Shown: positions 1 to 6,925, counted from the stretch's first letter. The stretch: 13,770 bases of DNA from Tissierellia bacterium (GCA_012728775.1 JAAYEN010000056.1:1-13770), one strand, 5' to 3'. The notes: generated from the letters alone by a model not told the origin. A program made the numbers and translations.

Positions 1-636
1 CTCCATAGACAAAACTCCTAAAATGACAACACCAAATAATAACACATTTTGCGTAACTCTATAGCTACTGTATGCAGCTTTATAAACCTCAAGCTTTTCC
101 CTTTCATCTGAACTTTTCATCCAATCTTGTTGGAATCTTAAAGTAAACAAATTTCCAGTTTTTTTAGGATTGTAGGTTTTAATAAATTCGACGATTTTAT
201 CTTGCAATAAGCCCAAAATTAAAGCAGAAACAATTATAACTACAATATCTAGTAAGGGTTGTTTATAATTTGAAAAATCATATTTACTAAATCCTAAAGC
301 AGCCACGATTACTACAAAAAATAAACCTAAATCTGCTAGCATCAGTGACAAATCTACATACCGTTCACCAAGAATATCGTCGTCGTTTTTTAAAGAATCT
401 TCCACTTTATTCTTACCCATAATGAAGAAAAAATAAGGAACAAATATAGAAACTATTGCAGTTATGAATAATAAGAGCGTATGAATTTGGTATAGCCCAT
501 TTTCAAAATAATCTATTGCAGATAATATATTAAGTCTACTATTTATTTCAGAAAAAAATATCCCAGTAATTGCGCCTAAACCCATGAATAATAATATTGA
601 AATCAGTGGTTTTCTTTTTGCTTTATTGTCCTTCAC
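1..636 (-). CDS. DUF3169-like multi-pass membrane protein, C-terminus cut by window edge
   Basis: This frame begins at a GTG (634-636) and stays open for 212 codons to the left edge, so the C-terminus is missing. A GGAGG lies nine bases upstream of the GTG, inside the end of the neighbouring repressor gene, and the two genes overlap by 14 bases, which suggests translational coupling. The protein starts with a short basic segment and then shows about five hydrophobic segments: roughly residues 10-28, 48-70, 105-122 and 130-150, with a fifth beginning near 198. Charged loops separate them, including an acidic stretch after the second segment. A small XRE repressor followed by a five- or six-span membrane protein is typical of the DUF3169 family, whose function is unknown. 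The family assignment is from recall of this arrangement and general sequence character; other small membrane families are possible. Confidence 0.65.
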   Translation of the reverse strand, partial: MKDNKAKRKPLISILLFMGLGAITGIFFSEINSRLNILSAIDYFENGLYQIHTLLLFITAIVSIFVPYFFFIMGKNKVEDSLKNDDDILGERYVDLSLMLADLGLFFVVIVAALGFSKYDFSNYKQPLLDIVVIIVSALILGLLQDKIVEFIKTYNPKKTGNLFTLRFQQDWMKSSDEREKLEVYKAAYSSYRVTQNVLLFGVVILGVLSME

Positions 637-844
637 TTTCTAAATCCTCCTCATATATAAAAATGTCTTCTACAGTTACATCAAAAACTTTTGCAATTTT
701 AAGAGCCAAAGTAACCGAAGGATTATAATCTCCTCTTTCGATTAGGCTGATTGTTTGCCTGCTAACTCCTACTATAAAACCCATTTCCTGTTGATTTAAG
801 TTTTTTGTACTTCTAAATTCTTTTAGTCTATTAAGTAAGGGCAT
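623..844 (-). CDS. XRE/Cro-type helix-turn-helix repressor
   Basis: A 73-residue protein that is essentially one HTH_3 domain. Residues about 6-60 give the usual five helices, with the turn and recognition helix in the segment VGVSRQTISLIERGDYNPS, closely resembling the small YozG/ImmR-like regulators of Firmicutes. The short tail is acidic (YEEDLESEGQ). AAAGGAG lies six bases upstream of the ATG. The gene is transcribed first and overlaps the membrane protein gene downstream, so the two are almost certainly one operon. The promoter region holds two copies of a palindrome placed over the -35/spacer and over the predicted transcription start, so autorepression is likely (inference). The small molecule or stress that would relieve repression is not evident from the sequence. 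Confidence 0.9.
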   Translation of the reverse strand: MPLLNRLKEFRSTKNLNQQEMGFIVGVSRQTISLIERGDYNPSVTLALKIAKVFDVTVEDIFIYEEDLESEGQ

Positions 845-894
845 ATATATCTCCTTTCTTATACAATATAATTCTATAAATATTTATAAAACGA

Positions 895-949
895 ATTGAC
901 AACTTTAGTTGTCATTTTTATTATATATATGACAACTAAAGTTGTCAAT
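895..949. promoter_or_regulatory. Paired palindromic operators for the XRE repressor
   Basis: Two 16-bp sites, GACAACTTTAGTTGTC (898-913) and GACAACTAAAGTTGTC (931-946), are each palindromes with 7-bp arms and a 2-bp centre. The second is the exact reverse complement of the first. Including flanks they form a 21-bp perfect inverted repeat (895-915 and 929-949) around a 13-bp spacer. Centres are 33 bp apart, about three helical turns, so two repressor dimers would sit on the same DNA face. The right site covers the -35 and spacer of the minus-strand promoter and the left site covers the predicted transcription start. Confidence 0.85.
920..948 (-). promoter_or_regulatory. Consensus sigma-A promoter of the XRE/DUF3169 operon
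   Basis: On the minus strand TTGACA (943-948) and TATAAT (920-925) are separated by exactly 17 bases, a perfect match to the vegetative consensus. The predicted start is near 913, giving a leader of about 70 bases before the ATG at 844. Such a strong promoter overlapped by operators fits a system that is kept off by a repressor. Confidence 0.88.
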
Positions 950-964
950 CTTTAATTAAAAAAA

Positions 965-990
965 TCCTGAGAAATAAATTTTTCTCAGGA
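965..990 (-). terminator. Intrinsic terminator of the cupin gene
   Basis: A perfect 10-bp stem (965-974 with 981-990) and a six-base loop, followed on the minus strand by seven T residues (958-964). It lies 17 bases beyond the cupin stop codon and just before the XRE promoter, so it separates the two units. Confidence 0.9.
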
Positions 991-1006
991 AATTTGTTTA
1001 TTATAT

Positions 1007-1540
1007 TTACATTTGGTCCTCGTGGCCTTCTCGCAGAACTTTGTATTCTCCAGTTTCTGTATTTAAATCATAGATATTAAAATTAGTTTTCATATCTATT
1101 CCATCTTTGTGAGTAGCTAGGTTGATAGAAGAAGATCCATCTTCTCCACTTCTAACTCTATGGAATACATGAGTTGGCCAAATTAATACTGAGCCACCTT
1201 CTACAACTCTTTCTCCATTGTGTTCGATATAATCAGGAGTCACAACAAAGTTTTCTACCTTTCCATGTTCCACACTGTAAAGTTCTATATGCCTAGTTCC
1301 TCGAAGAACGAACAAATTGTCATCTTGGTGAGTATGCATATACCAAGGTCTTTCAATATCTCCCACTGAACCTGGTGAAACTGCCGCACCTTTATGAAGA
1401 ACAACATCAACTGCGTCTACTTTTGGTACCATGGATTTAGTCATAACATCGAAGGCTACACCTTCTGTTCTTCTGAATTCTTTCAACTTAATTATTTGAA
1501 AAAGTCCTTCAACTTCTTTTACTACAAAATTTTTGTCCAT
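1007..1540 (-). CDS. Single-domain cupin protein
   Basis: A 177-residue beta-rich protein with cupin signatures. Motif 1 is around YMHTHQDDNLFVLRGT, giving an H-x-H pair followed by a conserved Gly. Motif 2 is around SVLIWPTHVFHRV, giving the later His residues. These histidines would bind one metal ion. The C-terminal part contains a polar stretch (SGEDGSSSIN) and ends in a charged tail. No second domain is present, so it could be a small-molecule binding protein, an isomerase or a dioxygenase-like enzyme; the substrate cannot be read. The frame is open upstream to an ATG at 1564, but the ATG at 1540 is preferred because AGGAGG (1545-1550) lies just upstream of it and the 1564 codon has no ribosome-binding site. 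The gene stands alone between two terminated units. I could not resolve a convincing promoter in 1541-1644. Confidence 0.8.
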   Translation of the reverse strand: MDKNFVVKEVEGLFQIIKLKEFRRTEGVAFDVMTKSMVPKVDAVDVVLHKGAAVSPGSVGDIERPWYMHTHQDDNLFVLRGTRHIELYSVEHGKVENFVVTPDYIEHNGERVVEGGSVLIWPTHVFHRVRSGEDGSSSINLATHKDGIDMKTNFNIYDLNTETGEYKVLREGHEDQM

Positions 1541-1644
1541 TTTTCCTCCTTTAGAATAATTCATTAAAATTAAATTACTTTACAGCTACTAACCATATAC
1601 CCTAGTAATGCTTAATAAATCTTTGACTAAAGGTAAAATAATAA

Positions 1645-3162
1645 TTAAAACACAAAATCTTCTAAAGCTTCTAAGTCCTTAATAATAATTATTTTATTTC
1701 CAATTAAATCTATATATCCTAATTCTTTAAACTCGCCTAGCTTTCTAGTTATTGTCTCTCTAGTTAGACCGGAATAGCTCCCTAATTCTTCTCTATTTAA
1801 AGATAGTTCTAATTTAATTCCTTCTTCCGTCTCTATTCCAATGCTGTTTTTTAATCTTAATAAAAGACCTGCAGTTTTCATAGATGCGTTAGATGTTGAA
1901 AGTCTTTGGATTAAATCTTCTGCCCATCTGATTCTCTCAAAGCTCTTTTTTAAAATTATTTGCAACGCTTCAGGATTGGATAGAATATATTCATTAAAGG
2001 TTTCCCTAGGTATTGCGATAATTTCAGATTCCGTTAGACTTTGAGCATTATACAAGTAGGATTTTTGCTCCAAGAGATTAAGTCCCCCTACGAAGTCTCC
2101 GTCTTTGTAAATATAAAAAATCTGTTCTCGTCCCTCAATGGTATTGTAATATATTTTTACTTGTCCTTTTATTACGGCATACATGTAGTCTGCATGATCG
2201 CCAGATTTAAAAACGAAATCATCTACTCCTAATTTTAAAAGCTTCAGTTCTTTTAAAACTTCGTTCATATGAGCATCGTCAATACCTTGTAATAGAGGAA
2301 TATTTCTTATGGACTTGATAAACGACTTATCATCTCCTAAGGAAACTACTTCTCTATCGATTAATTCTTTAATCTTTTCGATTCTTCTGCTTTCCTTTTT
2401 AACTCTTTCGTGGCGCAGTGATTCGCTAAAAAGCCTATTGGCATATATTTCAAATTCTTTAGCAATATCTTTATCCATTGGTGGTGTGTTTTCTAAGGAA
2501 TATGGAATTCCCAATTCTTCGTATTTTTTTATACCTGTTGTGTGATAAGGTAAAATCTCTATTCTTTCCACCAAATTACTGATGGGTTTTATAGTCTCTA
2601 TGAATTCTTTCATGGACTTCTCGTTATCTGTAAGCCCAGGAACCATTACATGTCTTGCCCATATTTGTCCTTTAAATCCATAGCCTTCCAATTTATTTAA
2701 GAATTTTAAATAAGTATCGAAATTTCCTCTGGAAATGTTCTTAAAAGACTCACTATCAAAAGCTTTAACATCTAAAAGCAAAATATCAACTAAGGGCAAA
2801 ATTTTGGAAAAATATTTGGAATCTCCAAATCCAGAAGTATCTACGCAAGTATTGAATCCATCGTTTTTAAGAATTTCTAAAGACTTATATAGAAACTCTC
2901 CTTGCAACATAGGTTCACCGCCAGAAAAAGTAACTCCTCCCTCTTCGCCGTGATACGCTCTATATCTTCTAGCTATATCTAGTATGTCTTCAGGTGATAC
3001 TTCTTGTCCACCTTTTATTGTTATTGTATCGGGATTGTGACAATACGCACATCTTAAAGGACATCCTTGAAGAAAAAATATAGTTCTGTTACCTGGTCCA
3101 TCTAATAATCCCATGGACTCTATAGAATGAAGTCTTCCCAAGACTTTTCCATCATGCTTCAA
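1645..3162 (-). CDS. pflA-like: Fusion: pyruvate formate-lyase activating enzyme (radical SAM) + Crp/Fnr regulator
   Basis: One open frame of 505 residues. Residues about 5-245 are a full PFL-activating enzyme: RLHSIESMGLLDGPGNR near the N-terminus, the radical SAM cluster motif C-PLR-C-AY-C (Cys 34, 38, 41), the SAM-contacting SGGEP (81-85) and a family-typical end around LPYHTTGIKKYEELG. This enzyme uses SAM to place a glycyl radical on PflB, which is encoded just upstream. After a charged helical linker (about 246-285) comes a Crp/Fnr protein: cyclic-nucleotide-type beta-roll (about 287-385), dimerisation helix, and a winged HTH (about 455-495) with recognition helix SGLTRETITRKLGEF. TTG 3162 is chosen because AGGAGG lies seven bases upstream and the protein then starts like known PflA; an ATG at 3213 lies in the loop of the preceding terminator. 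No in-frame ATG, GTG or TTG occurs across the linker, so separate translation of the regulator is unlikely. The regulator half has no Cys. Confidence 0.93.
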   Translation of the reverse strand: MKHDGKVLGRLHSIESMGLLDGPGNRTIFFLQGCPLRCAYCHNPDTITIKGGQEVSPEDILDIARRYRAYHGEEGGVTFSGGEPMLQGEFLYKSLEILKNDGFNTCVDTSGFGDSKYFSKILPLVDILLLDVKAFDSESFKNISRGNFDTYLKFLNKLEGYGFKGQIWARHVMVPGLTDNEKSMKEFIETIKPISNLVERIEILPYHTTGIKKYEELGIPYSLENTPPMDKDIAKEFEIYANRLFSESLRHERVKKESRRIEKIKELIDREVVSLGDDKSFIKSIRNIPLLQGIDDAHMNEVLKELKLLKLGVDDFVFKSGDHADYMYAVIKGQVKIYYNTIEGREQIFYIYKDGDFVGGLNLLEQKSYLYNAQSLTESEIIAIPRETFNEYILSNPEALQIILKKSFERIRWAEDLIQRLSTSNASMKTAGLLLRLKNSIGIETEEGIKLELSLNREELGSYSGLTRETITRKLGEFKELGYIDLIGNKIIIIKDLEALEDFVF

Positions 3163-3178
3163 AAAAACTCCTCCTTTT

Positions 3179-3221
3179 AAAAAAGGACACCTATGAAAAT
3201 TACTTTCCTGCACAGGTGTCC
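3179..3221 (-). terminator. Terminator/attenuator between pflB and the pflA-crp fusion
   Basis: An 8-bp stem (GGACACCT 3185-3192 with AGGTGTCC 3214-3221), a 21-base loop, and six T residues on the minus strand (3179-3184). The T run merges directly into the AAAAGGAGG ribosome-binding site of the fusion gene. With no clear separate promoter seen, the fusion is probably expressed by read-through, which would give much less activase than PFL (inference). Confidence 0.75.
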
Positions 3222-3222
3222 G

Positions 3223-3240
3223 ATTAGACTACTGTCTAAT
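3223..3240 (-). other. Small hairpin after the pflB stop
   Basis: A perfect 7-bp inverted repeat, ATTAGAC (3223-3229) and GTCTAAT (3234-3240), with a four-base loop. It sits between the pflB stop and the terminator stem. It may stabilise the 3' end of pflB mRNA; there is no T run, so it is not a terminator on its own. Confidence 0.5.
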
Positions 3241-3249
3241 ATTTATTTC

Positions 3250-5529
3250 TTACATACTTTCGTGGAAAGTTCTATTGATTACGTCTAATTGATGTTCTCT
3301 GTCTAGCTGATTAAATCTAACAGCATATCCAGAAACTCTAATAGTCAGGTTTGGATACTTGTCTGGATTTTCCATAGCGTCCATCAATAATTCTTTATCC
3401 ATTACATTTACATTTATATGAAAAGCATCTTTATTGAAATAGCCATTCATTATATTTGTTAAATTTGTAATTCTCTCTCCTTCATTTTTACCCAAAGTAG
3501 AAGGAATTATAGAAAAGGTATTGGAAATTCCATCTTGATTTACATTTTTAAAAGGAAGTTTTGCAACTGAGTTAAGTGATGCTAATGCACCATTTTTGTC
3601 AGCTCCATTCATAGGATTTGCTCCTGGTGCAAAAGGCTCTCCTCTTTTTCTTCCATCAGGAGTAGTTCCAGTTTTCTTTCCGTATGTTACATTGGAAGTG
3701 ATAGTTAGCAATGACAGTGTATGTTCAGAGTTTCTATATGCAGGAGTTTTTCTAAGGGCATTTATAAAGTATTCACTTATTTCTACTGCTATATTATCCA
3801 CTCTGTCATCGTCATTTCCAAATTTAGGAAACTCTCCTTCGGTTTCAAAATCTATCGCCAAACCATTTTCATCTCTAATGGGTTTTACTTTTGCATATTT
3901 AATTGCAGAAAGAGAATCTGCCACAATGGAAATACCAGCTATTCCAAAGGCAATCCATCTGTGAACATATGGATCGTGTAGAGCCATCTGTCCCGCTTCA
4001 TAGGAATACTTATCGTGCATATAGTGAATTGTGTTCATTGTATTTACGTAAATATTGGCAAGTTTATCCATAACTTCTTTATAAGAAGATAAAACCTTAT
4101 CGTAATCTAACACTTCATCTTCCATCTTTTCAATTCCAGAAATTACTTCCATAGGTTTACCAGTTTTCTTATCTACTACTATCTCATCTACTCCACCATT
4201 GATAGAATAAAGTAATGCTTTTGCTAAGTTTGCTCTTGCTCCAAAGTATTGCATTTCTTTTCCAACCCTCATGGCTGATACACAACAAGCTATGGCGTAG
4301 TCGTCTCCGTAAATAGGACGCATAATATCATCATTTTCGTATTGGATAGATGCAGTTTTAATGCTCATATCAGCACAAAATTCTTTAAATTCTCTAGGCA
4401 AATTATCTGACCAAAGTACAGTCATATTAGGTTCTGGGGAAGTATCCAAAGTAATTAAAGTGTGTAAAAATCTAAAAGAAGTTTTTGTTACAAGAGTTCT
4501 TCCATCTTCTCCCATACCTCCAATGGATTCAGTTACCCAAGTAGGATCTCCTGCGAATAGTTCGTCATATTCTGGCGTTCTTAAATGTCTAACTAATCTT
4601 AGTTTAATTACCAATTGGTCAATCAATTCTTGGGCTCTTACTTCATCTATTAAACCAAGTTTCATATCTCTTTCGATATATATATCTAAAAATGCTGTAT
4701 TTCTTCCAATAGACATGGCAGCTCCGTTATTTTCTTTTACTGCAGCTAAGTATCCAAAGTAAAGCCATTGAACAGCTTCTTGGGCATTTCTCGCAGGTCT
4801 GCCTATATCATAACCGTATTTTTCTGCCATGGATTTCATAGAGTCGAATGCTCGCATTTGTTCTGAAAATTCTTCACGTGCTCTAATAGTTTCTTCAGTA
4901 GCATTTCCAGTTGCATTGTCTTTATCTAAAATTCTCATTTCTTTTAAATAGTCTACGCCGTATAGTGCAATTCTTCTGTAGTCGCCTATTATTCTTCCCC
5001 TACCATAGGCATCAGGTAATCCAGTAAGCAATCCTACGGATCTTACTGTTCTCATCTCTTTTGTGTATGCGTCGAATACTCCATCATTGTGAGATTTTCT
5101 GTATTCTAAAAAGTCCCTTTCCATAGCCGAATCCATTTTAAGTCCATATGCATCTAAAGCATTCTTAACCATTCTAAATCCACCATACGGATTCATAATT
5201 CTTTTCAAAGGTGCATCACTTTGTAAGCCTACTATCAGTTCTTCATCTTTTTCTATATATCCGGGCTTAAAATTGTCTATTCCACTAAAGGTTTCAAGGT
5301 CTACATTTATAGTTCTATTTTTAATTTCATCTTGAATTAAGTCACTGGTTTTTTTCCAAAGAGATTTTGTTTTGTCGCTGGAATCTACTAAAAATTCCTC
5401 ATCTCCTTCATAAGGTTTGTAATTTTGTTGGATAAAATCTCTAACATCTATCACTTCAGACCAGTTTCCAAGATTAAATCCATCCCATGCAAGTCTCATA
5501 TCTTCTCGTTCAATTAATTTTTCTTCCAT
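3250..5529 (-). CDS. pflB: Pyruvate formate-lyase (formate C-acetyltransferase)
   Basis: A complete 759-residue glycyl-radical enzyme, the usual PflB length. It converts pyruvate and CoA to acetyl-CoA and formate in the anaerobic cytoplasm. The active-site pair is in [13 protein letters not shown] (Cys415, Cys416) and the radical glycine is in RVSGYAVRF (Gly734). Other family blocks are visible: [17 protein letters not shown] near 169-186 and [19 protein letters not shown] near 428-446. GGGAGG lies seven bases upstream of the ATG at 5529. The adjacent downstream gene encodes its activase, here fused to a Crp/Fnr regulator, and the promoter carries a Crp-like palindrome, so expression is likely redox- or metabolite-controlled by that fusion. 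Nothing is missing or truncated. The CC pair and the RVSGYAV motif distinguish it from glycerol dehydratase and other members of the family. Confidence 0.98.
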   Translation of the reverse strand: MEEKLIEREDMRLAWDGFNLGNWSEVIDVRDFIQQNYKPYEGDEEFLVDSSDKTKSLWKKTSDLIQDEIKNRTINVDLETFSGIDNFKPGYIEKDEELIVGLQSDAPLKRIMNPYGGFRMVKNALDAYGLKMDSAMERDFLEYRKSHNDGVFDAYTKEMRTVRSVGLLTGLPDAYGRGRIIGDYRRIALYGVDYLKEMRILDKDNATGNATEETIRAREEFSEQMRAFDSMKSMAEKYGYDIGRPARNAQEAVQWLYFGYLAAVKENNGAAMSIGRNTAFLDIYIERDMKLGLIDEVRAQELIDQLVIKLRLVRHLRTPEYDELFAGDPTWVTESIGGMGEDGRTLVTKTSFRFLHTLITLDTSPEPNMTVLWSDNLPREFKEFCADMSIKTASIQYENDDIMRPIYGDDYAIACCVSAMRVGKEMQYFGARANLAKALLYSINGGVDEIVVDKKTGKPMEVISGIEKMEDEVLDYDKVLSSYKEVMDKLANIYVNTMNTIHYMHDKYSYEAGQMALHDPYVHRWIAFGIAGISIVADSLSAIKYAKVKPIRDENGLAIDFETEGEFPKFGNDDDRVDNIAVEISEYFINALRKTPAYRNSEHTLSLLTITSNVTYGKKTGTTPDGRKRGEPFAPGANPMNGADKNGALASLNSVAKLPFKNVNQDGISNTFSIIPSTLGKNEGERITNLTNIMNGYFNKDAFHINVNVMDKELLMDAMENPDKYPNLTIRVSGYAVRFNQLDREHQLDVINRTFHESM

Positions 5530-5573
5530 TATGTATCCTCCCTATACTTTATGTAAGTTATTTTCTTAAATCT

Positions 5574-5602
5574 AGTATAGGTTAATTCCTAGTAAAGTGC
5601 AG
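5574..5602 (-). promoter_or_regulatory. Activator-dependent-looking pflB promoter
   Basis: On the minus strand a good -10 (TATACT, 5574-5579) is paired at 17 bases with a very poor -35 (CTGCAC, 5597-5602). The predicted start is near 5567, about 38 bases before the ATG. A poor -35 next to an upstream palindrome is the usual look of a class II activator-dependent promoter. Confidence 0.7.
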
Positions 5603-5616
5603 TGATTTAAATCACT
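5601..5616. promoter_or_regulatory. Crp/Fnr-type operator upstream of pflB
   Basis: AGTGATTTAAATCACT is a perfect 16-bp palindrome. It matches the Crp consensus TGTGA-N6-TCACA at all but the outermost base of each half. Its centre (5608.5) falls 41.5 bp upstream of the start predicted from the -10 box, the classic class II activator position, and its downstream edge overlaps the weak -35. The nearest candidate protein is the Crp/Fnr domain fused to the PFL activase. Confidence 0.82.
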
Positions 5617-5636
5617 AAACATAAATTTTGTAAATT

Positions 5637-5681
5637 AAAGCCCAGGGCTTTGTTAATATAAAAAATAATGCCCTAGGCTTT
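5637..5681 (-). terminator. Terminator of the cation efflux gene
   Basis: A 12-bp stem (5637-5648 with 5670-5681) and a 21-base loop. The one non-Watson-Crick position is a G-U wobble in the minus-strand RNA but a C-A mismatch in the plus-strand RNA, so the structure works in the minus direction. It follows the efflux gene stop by 12 bases and insulates the pflB promoter. The T tract after the stem is short and interrupted. Confidence 0.7.
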
Positions 5682-5692
5682 GATAAAACTTC

Positions 5693-6889
5693 CTAATTAT
5701 TACCATTCTTATAATCTTTATCTATAAAAATGTGATATTCACAGTCTCCAAATTCTTCTTTTAATATACTTTTTAACTTAGAAATTTCATTAATTTCATC
5801 TTCATTGGTTTTTATAACATTTCCATCTACTACCACATGGGCGATTATATTTCTTTTGTCCTCTTGATCTATTATCTCTTCATCATGAGTAGAAAGAATA
5901 TGAGGATTTTCTAATTTACATTTTTTTAGAATATTAATTAATTTCTTTTCCTCTTTACTATCTTCCTCTTGTAAGTCCATATGAATTGTCATCATAATTT
6001 GGAAACGATCTAATATAGCATGTTCAATTTCAGTAAAAACTCTATGGACTTCTTCTACAGTCATATCATTTGAAACCACCGCATCAATTGTTGCATACTT
6101 ATTATTGGGTCCATAGCTATGAAAATTCAAATCATGAGTATCTACAATTTCTTTTCTTTCATCAAATATCTGATAAATTTCCTTTAATACCTCTTCGTCC
6201 ACACTTTCACTTACTAACTCTCGTACCATTTCTAAAATTAATTCATAACCGCTTTTTAAAATAAATCCAGAAACAATTATTCCACCAATTGCATCCACTG
6301 GTAGTTTAGAAAAATTGCTCAAAAAAAATGCTAAAATTACTATACTAGTAACCATAACGTCACTAATAGAATCTACTGCGCTTGCCTTTAAAGTAGTGGA
6401 ATCTATTTTTTTGGAGATGTCATTATAAAATAAATACATCCAATACTTCATGCCAACAGAAATCAACAAAACAACTAACGAGACCCAAGAAAATTGAATT
6501 TCTTTAGGATTTAATAAAGTTTCTATTGAGGATTTAATTAATGATAAACCTACAAATAAAATTACCACAGATATGGTTAAAGTAGATAAATACTCCATCC
6601 TACCATGTCCATGGGGATGATTCTCATCTGATGCTCGCCCAGCATATGCCATACCTAACGCTGCAACTAATGATGAAATAGCATCAGTTAAATTATTAAA
6701 TCCATCTGCAATTATAGAAATAGAATTTGTAAAATATCCTATTAGCATCTTCATTATTGTAATTAGAACATTAAAAATTATTCCCACAATTCCTGTTATG
6801 CTACCTATTTTAGCTCTTTGGATAGGGTTTTTATAATCTATAAATCCTTCTTTTCTAGTTGCCAGTCGAACAATTAAGCTCGGAATCAT
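5693..6889 (-). CDS. Cation diffusion facilitator, probable Mn(II) type
   Basis: A 398-residue CDF family exporter. Membrane segments occupy about residues 28-220, followed by the cytoplasmic ferredoxin-like domain (about 220-305) and an extra C-terminal region of about 90 residues. The conserved loop ENHPHGHGRMEY is present (89-100). The transmembrane metal site reads N-x3-D in ADGFNNLTDA (Asn65, Asp69) and D-x3-D in VDSISD (Asp173, Asp177). Zinc CDFs usually carry His at these places; the Asn/Asp set is that of the manganese group (MneP/MneS/MntE-like in Firmicutes). GGAG lies seven bases upstream of the ATG at 6889. It is divergent from an EamA permease, and a 19-bp palindrome lies just upstream of the start, suggesting metal- or stress-dependent control. 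The substrate call is an inference from the motif. Confidence 0.88.
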   Translation of the reverse strand: MIPSLIVRLATRKEGFIDYKNPIQRAKIGSITGIVGIIFNVLITIMKMLIGYFTNSISIIADGFNNLTDAISSLVAALGMAYAGRASDENHPHGHGRMEYLSTLTISVVILFVGLSLIKSSIETLLNPKEIQFSWVSLVVLLISVGMKYWMYLFYNDISKKIDSTTLKASAVDSISDVMVTSIVILAFFLSNFSKLPVDAIGGIIVSGFILKSGYELILEMVRELVSESVDEEVLKEIYQIFDERKEIVDTHDLNFHSYGPNNKYATIDAVVSNDMTVEEVHRVFTEIEHAILDRFQIMMTIHMDLQEEDSKEEKKLINILKKCKLENPHILSTHDEEIIDQEDKRNIIAHVVVDGNVIKTNEDEINEISKLKSILKEEFGDCEYHIFIDKDYKNGNN

Positions 6890-6906
6890 TATTTTTCTCC
6901 CTTCAA

Positions 6907-6925
6907 ATCATTTATAGTAAATGAT
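6907..6925. promoter_or_regulatory. 19-bp palindrome between efflux gene and permease
   Basis: Perfect 8-bp arms (ATCATTTA 6907-6914, TAAATGAT 6918-6925) around a 3-bp centre. It lies 18 bases upstream of the efflux gene ATG and 10 bases upstream of the permease promoter -35, a place where a repressor could act on the efflux gene. It does not match the MntR or PerR consensus as I recall them, so the regulator is not named. Confidence 0.55.

Noticed and set aside
1541..1564. Upstream ATG 1564 as the cupin start.
   Set aside because: No ribosome-binding site before it, whereas AGGAGG lies inside this stretch just before ATG 1540.
1585..1612. Imperfect inverted repeat upstream of the cupin gene.
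   Set aside because: Only five-base arms around a mismatched centre; not better than chance in this AT-rich DNA.
3163..3213. A 17-codon longer start (ATG 3213) for the PflA-Crp fusion.
   Set aside because: That ATG is in the loop of the pflB terminator, has no ribosome-binding site, and the extension does not resemble PflA; TTG 3162 has AGGAGG at seven bases.
3160..3240. A riboswitch in the pflB-pflA gap.
   Set aside because: Only about 80 bases with two simple hairpins and no conserved aptamer-like core.
3596..4762. Several plus-strand open frames of 80-130 codons opposite pflB.
   Set aside because: They are antisense shadows of a highly conserved enzyme gene, with no ribosome-binding site or recognisable product.
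5601..5616. Calling the pflB palindrome an Fnr box.
   Set aside because: The half-site is GTGA with six central bases as in Crp, not TTGAT, and the fused regulator has no Fnr-type cysteines.
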